DNA from: an uncultured archaeon
GTDB taxonomy: Archaea > Thermoproteota > Nitrososphaeria > Nitrososphaerales > CALBXV01
DNA length: 6,345 nt
NCBI GenBank assembly: GCA_937890045.1
Contig: CALBXV010000136.1
Coordinates: 1-6,345, forward strand
Direction of reading: 5' to 3'
Made by a program: the position numbers and the translations under genes. A model generated the notes under the pieces. It had not been told where the DNA came from. It searched no databases and was given only the letters and a program-made list of their open reading frames with translations. Position 1 is the stretch's first letter. Every line of letters starts with the position of its first letter. Of the stretch, positions 1-5,789 are shown one piece after another.

Positions 1-737
1 TTTCCAAAGGTTAAACCTATATCAGCTGGAATATTAATATCAGCTCCTGATGTTAAGTTTAGATCAGTGCCATCACCACTAATGTATTCTCCCCCAAAAT
101 CATTAAAATATATTCTATCTTTTATGAGAGCATCATCATCAATATATAAATTACCAAATGAACCTGTTGAAGTAGCAGAACCACTTACATTACCTATTAC
201 TTCTAATGCTCCACTCATCTTAACCTGTTCAGCATTATCTGTGGAAACAATTTCTAAAATACCAGTTTTTCCTGAAGCATCAAAACTAAGAGCAGATGCA
301 TTATTATCTACTAAATCTATATCAGTTGCAGCATTCGTTAAATCAATATCAGCTCCCTGGACTGTCAAATCCCCACTTAATGTTAATCCAGTAAATGTTG
401 GTGAATCTCCCGTCCCAACTCCAATACTTGTTCTTAATGTAGCTCCACTTTCCGCTACTGGATCCCCACTTCCATCTCCAACAATCATTTCACTATCACC
501 AAGAACTGCCATTGCTGTGATTGGGTCTGTAGCACTTCCTAATAGTACTCCACCATCTGTAAATGTACTTGCTCCAGTTCCACCATCAGCAACTACAATG
601 TCTGTAATTCCTGTTACTGTGCCAGCTGAAATAGTTGCTGTGCCAATTGTTGCTGTAGTAATATTTGCAGTTGAAGCCGTAACTTCATTTAAATCAGCTT
701 TACTTCCCGAAACAATTACTTTTTTCCAAGTTGCCAT
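1..737 (-). CDS. Phage tail fibre-like structural protein, N-terminal part (3' end beyond window)
   Basis: The reading frame is open from an ATG at 737-735 to the window edge, giving 245 residues with the C-terminus missing. The start is set by AGGAGA at 744-749, six bases upstream. The protein opens with MATWKKVIVSGS, a start I recognise from fibre proteins of marine tailed phages. Next come Thr/Ser/Ala-rich beta-type sequence (about 20-45), a Gly-rich stretch with VVADGGTGASTFTDGGVLLG (48-67), DPITAMAVLGDSEMIVGDG (71-89), a GDLTVQGADIDL segment (122-133) and the NVSGS..STGSFG cassette (183-195). The last visible part is Asp/Asn/Gly-rich (IYFNDFGGEYISGDGTDLNL, 209-228), as in repetitive fibre shafts. 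By family knowledge such proteins form trimeric fibres or spikes that contact the host surface, often ending in a self-cleaving chaperone domain; whether one is present lies outside the window. It is the last visible gene of the structural block, separated from the 117-aa gene by 75 bp. The fibre class is fairly sure, the exact role is not. Confidence 0.85.
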   Translation of the reverse strand, partial: MATWKKVIVSGSKADLNEVTASTANITTATIGTATISAGTVTGITDIVVADGGTGASTFTDGGVLLGSATDPITAMAVLGDSEMIVGDGSGDPVAESGATLRTSIGVGTGDSPTFTGLTLSGDLTVQGADIDLTNAATDIDLVDNNASALSFDASGKTGILEIVSTDNAEQVKMSGALEVIGNVSGSATSTGSFGNLYIDDDALIKDRIYFNDFGGEYISGDGTDLNLTSGADINIPADIGLTFG

Positions 738-743
738 TATCTG

Positions 744-749
744 TCTCCT
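744..749 (-). promoter_or_regulatory. Ribosome binding site of the partial fibre gene
   Basis: AGGAGA on the minus strand stands six bases before ATG 737-735. It fixes the start of this edge-truncated gene, whose frame would otherwise be hard to delimit. Confidence 0.8.
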
Positions 750-770
750 ATTGATGGATACTTACTAAAC

Positions 771-780
771 ATAAATATCA
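771..780 (-). promoter_or_regulatory. TGATATTTAT motif upstream of the partial fibre gene
   Basis: This is an identical copy of the motif at 5731-5740. It lies in the 75-bp gap between the 117-aa gene and the last fibre gene, 33 bases before that gene's ATG. The gap also carries AATAGTGGT (795-803, minus strand), again shared with the other gap. It may help give the last fibre gene its own transcription or RNA processing signal. No clear -35/-10 pair or strong hairpin is seen here. Confidence 0.35.
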
Positions 781-812
781 TAAGTTGTAATTTTACCACT
801 ATTCTTCTTTTA

Positions 813-1166
813 CTAACTATCTACCCCCATAAAAAACTCGTCAGTGTCCTTATAATAAATACCGCCAGTCACTGCTGTTGGGGCTGAACTCAATTTTGGT
901 AATACTAATGCTTTATCCGATGTTATTTGTAATACCATATTATCACTATTATCTCGTAGCAACAATTTATCTTTAGTTGTAGTGGTTGCTTTAAATAAAA
1001 ATTTTGAACCAGTTACAGTTAATTCTCCACTGCTGTCTGAAAATACCGTGCTCCCAAGTGTTAAGTTTCCAGTTATTAAAAAATTAGACCCAGTTACCTG
1101 TGCTGGATCCTTAACTTCAACATCATGCCGAAATATATTTTTACCAAGATATCCTATATCTGCCAT
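813..1166 (-). CDS. Small phage fibre/tip-like structural protein (117 aa)
   Basis: This complete 117-residue gene starts at ATG 1166-1164 and ends at TAG 815-813. The start overlaps the stop of the upstream 112-aa gene in TAATG, and GGAGA at 1174-1178 stands seven bases before it, so translational coupling is likely. The sequence is beta-rich and modular: VTGSNFLITGNLTLGSTVFS (24-43) and GELTVTGSKFLFKATTTT (47-64) are short strand-turn repeats. It ends with LVLPKLSSAPTAVTGGIYYK (87-106) followed by DTDEFFMGVDS. A closing 'LP.LSSAP....GGIYY......F..G' segment is one I associate with C-termini of marine phage fibre and tip proteins (recollection, not a search). There is no signal peptide, membrane segment or catalytic motif. 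It sits inside the fibre block and is probably a virion component, perhaps an accessory fibre or tip subunit. The exact function is unknown. Confidence 0.8.
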   Translation of the reverse strand: MADIGYLGKNIFRHDVEVKDPAQVTGSNFLITGNLTLGSTVFSDSSGELTVTGSKFLFKATTTTKDKLLLRDNSDNMVLQITSDKALVLPKLSSAPTAVTGGIYYKDTDEFFMGVDS

Positions 1167-1504
1167 TATGTAATCTCCAATACACTTGCAAAAGGTTCAA
1201 GAGACTGCGACTGTGAAGATTTAAAATATAATTTATCTCCAGCCTCTAAATTAACCGGCTTCTCAAAAACAACTGTACTTTCGTTTGGAACTGATAAATT
1301 CTTTGCCACATGAAATAATCCAGTATTTGTTCCTGAAGCCGAAACGAATAAATCTACCGTCACATTCTCACTTATTGGTGATGTGTTTGTAATATAAACC
1401 GCGTGAATAACACTTGTTGTTGATGCTGGTGCCGTAACCAACGATACACTTCCAGTTGTTACTGAACCAGAAACTACACCATAATTTTTAAAATTTGAAG
1501 CCAT
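1166..1504 (-). CDS. Small beta-rich virion-associated protein of unknown role (112 aa)
   Basis: This complete 112-residue gene starts at ATG 1504-1502 with AGGAG at 1511-1515 six bases upstream, and ends at TAA 1168-1166. It lies 12 bp after the 414-aa gene and overlaps the 117-aa gene by one base. Alternating hydrophobic/polar sequence predicts a single beta-sandwich: TTSVIHAVYITNTSP (29-43), ENVTVDLFVSASG (46-58), a Pro/Ser hinge with STVVFEKPVNLEAGDKLYFK (76-95), and the end FASVLEIT (105-112). The layout 'T..IHAVYI.N......VTVDLF', then 'VP..STVVF.KP.NLEAGD', then 'S.LEIT' is one I recognise from small conserved hypothetical proteins beside fibre genes in marine tailed phages. The family has no function I can name. 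Context suggests a virion part, for example a fibre-associated or decoration protein, which is inference. No Cys, signal peptide or enzyme motif is visible. Confidence 0.82.
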   Translation of the reverse strand: MASNFKNYGVVSGSVTTGSVSLVTAPASTTSVIHAVYITNTSPISENVTVDLFVSASGTNTGLFHVAKNLSVPNESTVVFEKPVNLEAGDKLYFKSSQSQSLEPFASVLEIT

Positions 1505-1516
1505 ATTATTCTCCTA

Positions 1517-2761
1517 TTATCCTCCCAATGCTATAGCCATAGCAATTGGATCTGCAATTCCTTCAATTCTAGTGTCAATTGAACTTGATGCTGCCGTAAA
1601 TGAACCACTAATTATACTATTAGAAGTACTTCCGAATGTAGAATTCCATACTCCTGTGCCTACTGTTCCAACTGAAGTAACATTAGTTTGTGCAGCAGTT
1701 ACTAACGTGCCTTCAACAGTAGAAGCGGCTACTCTACCAAATGAACCAGTTGAAACTGCTGAACCTGATACATTACTCTGTACCGTTAATGAACCAGAAA
1801 TCGTAGTAGAACCAGTAATTTCATGCGTATCATCTATTGAGTCTCCAAATATAGTTGACCCACTTGTAAATAGTATAGACCCCGAAGTAACTTCTGTATG
1901 AAACTCTTGTGAAGTTAATGTTCCTGCGACTGTGAGATTACCTTCAATATAAGCATGTCCGTCGCCTGGATCAGTTGAAGTTGTTCCCACACGTAAAGCA
2001 TCTATTCGTGCAAAATCATCAACAAATAAATCGTCTGTTACAGTTAAATCATTACTTACAGTTATAGCAGTTGCTTCTACTCTTCCAAACGATCCAGTTG
2101 AAGCTGATGAACCACTAACATTTCCACTAATATCAAGTCCTGTCGCCAATGTTGTACCAATATACTGATAAGCTGACATATAAACATATTCAGCATCAGG
2201 TGGGGCTGATGAAGAATTAATAAACTGAACTACTCCTGTCTTATAATCAAACTGATAATCATTAGTGGAAACTATATCACCACTACTCAATGATTGCGAT
2301 TGAAAACTTTGACTTACATCAGATGATTTATATACTACTGCTAAATATCCAGGAGTTGCATCTTCTACTGTAGATGTAGCCAATGCTGCTACAGAATATT
2401 TCGGTGATACAAAATTTATTTGTTGATTATCATTTATTAACTGTGCGCCAACTCCATCATCACTACCTGTTGGATTTATAAAAAACCAAGTTTCATTATT
2501 TACATTCGATGGTGTTAATTTATGTCTATACCAATATTTTGTTACATTCTGTCCTCCAGTTGAATATACCGCTCCAAATTGAGTACTTCCACTATGAGAT
2601 AAACTAGAAGTAGGAATTAAATGAGCTTGAGTATAAATTTCAGATGACTGTAAATCAAGAACATTAGTAAATGACTCTTGGGCAGTCGTAAGTGTATCGT
2701 GAGTATATCTACGAGACGCTAATAATCTACTTGATTTTGATCCTGAATCTATTTTTGCCAT
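1517..2761 (-). CDS. Phage tail fibre-like structural protein with shared fibre cassettes (414 aa)
   Basis: This complete 414-residue gene starts at ATG 2761-2759, preceded by AGGG at 2769-2772 that overlaps the stop of the 898-aa gene, and ends at TAA 1519-1517. Residues 1-205 look like a distinct globular domain, with aromatic-rich stretches such as KYWYRHKLTPSN (75-86), WFFINPTGSDDGVGAQLI (92-109) and YQFDYKTGVVQFI (169-181). I recognise this as an N-terminal domain conserved in marine T4-like phage structural proteins, possibly the part that attaches to the virion (inference). Residues 206-414 are fibre-like: two NVSGS..STGSFGRV cassettes (214-228, 330-344), GHAYIEGNLTVAGTL (268-282), TSQEFHTEVTSGSILF (283-298) with GDSIDDTHEITGS (306-318), and TNVTSVGTVGTGVWNSTFG (359-377). 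The end carries SGSFTAASSSIDTRIEG (385-401), a copy of the 898-aa protein's repeat, then ADPIAMAIALGG. It sits between the 898-aa and 112-aa genes. Fibre-class assignment is strong; the position in the virion is unknown. Confidence 0.85.
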   Translation of the reverse strand: MAKIDSGSKSSRLLASRRYTHDTLTTAQESFTNVLDLQSSEIYTQAHLIPTSSLSHSGSTQFGAVYSTGGQNVTKYWYRHKLTPSNVNNETWFFINPTGSDDGVGAQLINDNQQINFVSPKYSVAALATSTVEDATPGYLAVVYKSSDVSQSFQSQSLSSGDIVSTNDYQFDYKTGVVQFINSSSAPPDAEYVYMSAYQYIGTTLATGLDISGNVSGSSASTGSFGRVEATAITVSNDLTVTDDLFVDDFARIDALRVGTTSTDPGDGHAYIEGNLTVAGTLTSQEFHTEVTSGSILFTSGSTIFGDSIDDTHEITGSTTISGSLTVQSNVSGSAVSTGSFGRVAASTVEGTLVTAAQTNVTSVGTVGTGVWNSTFGSTSNSIISGSFTAASSSIDTRIEGIADPIAMAIALGG

Positions 2762-2768
2762 TTCTTAT

Positions 2769-2772
2769 CCCT
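2769..2772 (-). promoter_or_regulatory. Ribosome binding site overlapping the stop of the 898-aa gene
   Basis: AGGG on the minus strand lies seven bases before the ATG of the 414-aa gene and shares two bases with the TAG stop (2771-2773) of the 898-aa gene. Ribosomes finishing the larger protein would uncover or occupy this site, so the two fibre genes are probably translationally coupled. Confidence 0.6.
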
Positions 2773-5467
2773 AACTAAAAGTTAATGTAATTGAAGTTAC
2801 AGGAGATGGATCTCTCTTATATCTAAGTATTACATATAATTCATTGTCGTTACTATCTAAATATATTCCATCTGCATTTCTTATTGGAACTGTATATTCT
2901 GTGCTACTCTTACTTCCGCCCGTATTTCCATATAAACTTAATGCATCTGAAAACGGGTTTAAATGAAAATCTGCTTGATGTGCTACACTACTTGAAATTA
3001 AATTACTTGTTAACTCTGAAGGATCATATATCCTTGCTACTGATAATTCACTATTTGTCCCACTTCCACTTGCAGAACTCTTGAAAAGTAACGCTGCTGC
3101 CACCGAATCGTTAGTTGTGGCTTTCCAATTAACTAATGTTGCACCAGCATCTATTGTCATAGATGTTTTTGTTCCACTTGTCTGAAATCTTCGTATATAA
3201 TATTTGTATGAACCAGTTCCATATCCTTCTGCATACCAATATCTATAACTACCACTTGGATTTACTAAATATCCTGGTTTAACTTGTAAATCATGTTCAC
3301 CTATAATACGACTTGCAACAGCCCTCGTTGTACTATATGTTGTAGTAAAAGCATCTCCGTTAAATCCCAATACATTATTATTCAATTGTATTCTAAAACT
3401 TTCACCTGTGAATGCTTCACTTGTCCCTGTCAAAGCCCCACCATCATATCCTTGATATCTTTGATAAACAGCCATCGAACCACTTGTAGCCGGCTGTTCA
3501 AATGAACTTGCAGTATGATAGAAAAATGTATAAGTTGCTAAATTAGAACGTGAATTCTTTCTGTTTCTAGCTCTCGGTTTAACTGTAAATGTTGAATCAC
3601 TCACCCCCGATTGATCTATATTTTCTCCAGTAGTTCCGCTAAAAGTATATTTAGCATTAAATCTTACAACGTCTTGTCTATATGGAACTGTAGATGTTGC
3701 TCTAACCGAACCACTATCAGATGCCCAAACTGCATTTGCTGTTTGTATTGTTCCACCACTTGTACTTACATCATATACTCCAGACGTAGCTACCGACCCA
3801 ACACCAACTGAACCTATAGTATCATCTACTATCGTTGTTGATGCTACATACATTGGATTAAATAATCCACGAATTGAAGCACTTATATGGTAAGTAGAAC
3901 CACTTAAATATGGGACTCCACTTAAACTTCTACTTGTGGCAGTCAAATAACTCTGTGTTACTTGAGCTATACCTAAACTATTAGTTCCAACATCTGAATC
4001 TATTTGATCAATCGGTGCCCAAAAATTATTTTTATCAGTTCCATCTTGATATGTATAAACTGTTTGTGAACCTGTCATAATACCGACCGCTAAATCATGA
4101 AAGTTATAATAGCCACTAGCTGAAACACTCGTAAAATCAGTTGCTGTAGCTCCATACTTCCTTGACAAAGAACCACTTAAAGATGTTCCACCAACATCTG
4201 CAAACTTGCCGTCTTGATATGCTGCAGGTATAACTGCCGGCTGTGAAGTATCAATTTTTGCTAAAGTTAATCCATTTGTTGTTCCAAAAGCACTTGTTGT
4301 TAAATCTAATCTAGATTGTGTGGTAAATGTGTTTGAAGTAGCACTTGGTGTAGATACACTTCCTGTATCACTAAAAGATTGTGTTGCCACTACTCTAACT
4401 TTGAAAGCTGTTGCTCCACCACTCGATAAACCACCTAAACCAAATAATTCACTGTCAGCAGATGAACTTACAGTTCCAGTGCCAGTTGAATTAGAATCAA
4501 AATCTACATAATAAGTTGGGCCATCATCATGATATACTGAAATACCATTAAAAACGGTTGCCCCTGCTTCCACCCATTGTTTAGTAACCAAATACTTCAT
4601 CGTTGCATTTGAAGAATCATAACTTTGTGGTAAATATCCGTCTAAAGAATCAGTACTTCCTAAACTATTTTCATTAGTATCTATACTTCCATATGTTTTG
4701 GCGTTTACTGCAGCATCTGAAACATCAATAGAATGACTCATTACTCCAGACATAAATCTTAAAATTTCAGAAACATGAGTTGTATTATCAAAATTATTGA
4801 AATAAGAACCACCTAAACCAGATCCCCATTCATTTGATGTAGGATAACCATTTTGAATATTACTTGTATAAATTGCTGTAGAACTTGTTGTTGCATTTGT
4901 AGCTGTTATTGAACTTGATACATTTAAACTACCAGTTATTTGTATATCGCTGCTTCCAGCAAATAAAGATCCAGTTTGAACAAATATACCAACTGATTCT
5001 CCTTCTTCAGATGCTAATCTTGAAGCTAAACTTGATGACAGTAAAGTAAATGATCCGGTAATATCACTTGCAATCTGTGCTGACCCACTAATAAGTGTGT
5101 TTCCAAGTTCAGACTCGGCAGTTGTAACTCTAGTAGAAAACGAAGAACTAGCTACTGTAAATGAACCACTAATATCACTTGCAATCTGTGCAGACGAACT
5201 TACAACTGTGCCCTCTGCTTCACCTTCTTCAGTAGTTAGTCTTGAAGCTAAACTTGAAGAAAGTTCTAAAACTGACGGTACAGTCATTCCTGCAACATAT
5301 ACATTACCAAATGAACCTGTAGATACTGAACTTCCACTTACATTAGAAGTAGAAGTAAGTGCTAGTCCCTGAGAAGCAGTTATAGGACCAGTTACATCAA
5401 AGGATCCTGAAATTGTAAAAGATCCTGTAAATTCTGGTTGAAATTGTCTACTGTGTAATCTGGCCAC
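2771..5467 (-). CDS. Large phage structural / tail fibre-like protein (898 aa)
   Basis: This 898-residue gene starts at GTG 5467-5465 and ends at TAG 2773-2771. GTG is chosen because TGA lies in frame at 5473-5471, no ATG follows for a long way, and GAGA at 5474-5477 is correctly spaced. The N-terminus is fibre-like: MARLHSRQFQPEFTGSFTIS, then FDVTGPITASQG (23-34), NVSGSSVSTGSFG (42-54), and about two and a half copies of a 37-residue Ser/Glu-rich repeat (70-167) that may form the shaft. From about 200 onward the protein is non-repetitive and aromatic-rich, suggesting globular beta domains. Examples are NEWGSGLGGSYFNNFDN (212-228), SLSGVPYLSGSTYHISASI (514-532), basic VKPRARNRKNSR (629-640) before ATYTFFYHTAS (644-654), and a Tyr-rich stretch at 741-757. 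The C-terminus ends ELYVILRYKRDPSPVTSITL plus TFS. No enzyme motif or signal peptide is visible. It is probably a major fibre or baseplate-associated virion protein; the exact T4 counterpart cannot be named. The first 20 bp overlap the 91-aa gene. Confidence 0.83.
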   Translation of the reverse strand: MARLHSRQFQPEFTGSFTISGSFDVTGPITASQGLALTSTSNVSGSSVSTGSFGNVYVAGMTVPSVLELSSSLASRLTTEEGEAEGTVVSSSAQIASDISGSFTVASSSFSTRVTTAESELGNTLISGSAQIASDITGSFTLLSSSLASRLASEEGESVGIFVQTGSLFAGSSDIQITGSLNVSSSITATNATTSSTAIYTSNIQNGYPTSNEWGSGLGGSYFNNFDNTTHVSEILRFMSGVMSHSIDVSDAAVNAKTYGSIDTNENSLGSTDSLDGYLPQSYDSSNATMKYLVTKQWVEAGATVFNGISVYHDDGPTYYVDFDSNSTGTGTVSSSADSELFGLGGLSSGGATAFKVRVVATQSFSDTGSVSTPSATSNTFTTQSRLDLTTSAFGTTNGLTLAKIDTSQPAVIPAAYQDGKFADVGGTSLSGSLSRKYGATATDFTSVSASGYYNFHDLAVGIMTGSQTVYTYQDGTDKNNFWAPIDQIDSDVGTNSLGIAQVTQSYLTATSRSLSGVPYLSGSTYHISASIRGLFNPMYVASTTIVDDTIGSVGVGSVATSGVYDVSTSGGTIQTANAVWASDSGSVRATSTVPYRQDVVRFNAKYTFSGTTGENIDQSGVSDSTFTVKPRARNRKNSRSNLATYTFFYHTASSFEQPATSGSMAVYQRYQGYDGGALTGTSEAFTGESFRIQLNNNVLGFNGDAFTTTYSTTRAVASRIIGEHDLQVKPGYLVNPSGSYRYWYAEGYGTGSYKYYIRRFQTSGTKTSMTIDAGATLVNWKATTNDSVAAALLFKSSASGSGTNSELSVARIYDPSELTSNLISSSVAHQADFHLNPFSDALSLYGNTGGSKSSTEYTVPIRNADGIYLDSNDNELYVILRYKRDPSPVTSITLTFS
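4967..5260 (-). repeat. In-gene tandem repeat, 37 residues (111 bp), about 2.6 copies
   Basis: Within the 898-aa gene, unit 1 covers residues 70-106 (5150-5260), unit 2 residues 107-143 (5039-5149), and a partial, more diverged unit 3 begins at residue 144 (5038) and fades near 167 (about 4967). Units open with SSSLASRLTTEE or SSSFSTRVTTAE or SSSLASRLASEE and continue with SSAQIASDISGSFT or SGSAQIASDITGSFT. At DNA level the plus-strand string TAATATCACTTGCAATCTGTGC is identical at 5059-5080 and 5170-5191, exactly 111 bp apart, which points to duplication rather than convergence. In the protein it probably builds a fibre shaft with short helical and beta segments; that structural reading is inference. 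Confidence 0.88.
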
Positions 5468-5723
5468 TTCTCATCTCTTTATGTTTTCGTTCCCAATACA
5501 ACGTCATTGACTTAGAAATATTTGTTTTGTGCTCTACAGTTTTAGGTTTTCTCATTTTCTCTATGGTTTCCATAGTGAGTTTTCTATCCATCTGTGCACA
5601 AGATTTACAAACACTGTTATTTCCTACCGCTCGGTCAAAAGAGTCCTTTCTTGTATATGTGATCATTTTACTACAATCGGGACACCTTCTATTTTTGCGG
5701 TCTGGCCAGTGGCGTTTTCTCAT
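5448..5723 (-). CDS. Small zinc-ribbon / NUMOD3-like DNA-binding protein, possible homing-endonuclease relative (91 aa)
   Basis: This complete 91-residue basic protein starts at ATG 5723-5721 and ends at TAG 5450-5448. Two Cys pairs, CPDC (14-17) and CKSC (39-42), spaced by 21 residues, look like a Cys4 zinc ribbon. A Lys/Arg-rich stretch MRKPKTVEHKTNISKSM (57-73) resembles the NUMOD3 helix motif found in DNA-binding parts of phage homing endonucleases. No catalytic GIY-YIG or HNH motif is visible, so it is either a stand-alone DNA-binding protein or a remnant of a homing enzyme. Small Cys4/NUMOD3 proteins are familiar in marine T4-like phages. No Shine-Dalgarno sequence precedes the ATG, no in-frame ATG, GTG or TTG lies upstream before the TAG stop, and a TGATATTTAT motif sits 8 bases before the start. 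Its end overlaps the 898-aa gene by 20 bp. That overlap, and Cys and Lys content unlike the structural neighbours, suggest an inserted gene. The DNA-binding assignment is moderately sure. Confidence 0.72.
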   Translation of the reverse strand: MRKRHWPDRKNRRCPDCSKMITYTRKDSFDRAVGNNSVCKSCAQMDRKLTMETIEKMRKPKTVEHKTNISKSMTLYWERKHKEMRSGQITQ

Positions 5724-5730
5724 ATCAACT

Positions 5731-5740
5731 ATAAATATCA
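5731..5740 (-). promoter_or_regulatory. TGATATTTAT motif upstream of the 91-aa gene
   Basis: TGATATTTAT (minus strand) ends eight bases before the ATG of the 91-aa gene and is identical to the motif at 771-780. These two gaps are the only places in the window where I found it. On the opposite strand it forms part of TATAAATA (5730-5737), which equals the T4 late-promoter box but points away from the genes. It may be a promoter element or a processing site; the function is unproven. Confidence 0.35.
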
Positions 5741-5746
5741 GAGAAT

Positions 5747-5781
5747 AGTAAAAGAAAAGTGAGTCTGACCACTATTTTACT
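5747..5781 (-). terminator. Weak hairpin after the 171-aa gene, possible terminator
   Basis: On the minus strand an outer stem pairs AGTAAAA (5775-5781) with TTTTACT (5747-5753). Inside it AGTGG (5769-5773) pairs with TCACT (5758-5762), one pair being G-T, around the loop TCAGAC. The inner stem is followed by TTTCTTTT (5750-5757), which resembles the U-rich tail of an intrinsic terminator. The inner stem is only five base pairs, so termination may be partial, or the hairpin may instead act on RNA stability. It lies nine bases past the TAG of the 171-aa gene. Confidence 0.4.
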
Positions 5782-5789
5782 TATACTTC

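Noticed and set aside
67..768. Long plus-strand open frame of 233 codons
   Set aside because: It lies antisense to the partial fibre gene, which has a good SD and recognisable fibre motifs. Its Pro/Val/Ser-rich translation is what the complement of Gly/Thr/Ala codons gives, and no SD precedes it.
738..812. Intrinsic terminator after the 117-aa gene
   Set aside because: The only pairing found, GTAA with TTAC around 788-797, leaves a two-base loop, and no G/C-rich stem with a T-run is present.
3293..3811. Cysteine-rich plus-strand open frames (3293-3505, 3611-3811) that could suggest small Cys-rich peptides
   Set aside because: The cysteines are TGT codons opposite ACA threonine codons of the 898-aa gene, so they are a shadow of its composition. 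No SD or other gene signal was seen.
4967..5260. Regularly spaced repeats that might be a CRISPR-like array
   Set aside because: The 111-bp period is a multiple of three, lies inside one open frame, and the conserved and variable parts both encode related fibre sequence.
5472..5474. ATG just upstream of the 898-aa gene as its start
   Set aside because: This ATG is in the frame of the 91-aa protein and ends at TAG 5450-5448. The 898-aa frame has a TGA at 5473-5471, leaving GTG 5467 as its start.
5527..5762. Two overlapping plus-strand open frames opposite the 91-aa gene
   Set aside because: Both are antisense to a frame with two well-spaced Cys pairs and a NUMOD3-like motif, and neither shows family features. 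The TATAAATA box at 5730-5737 faces away from their starts.
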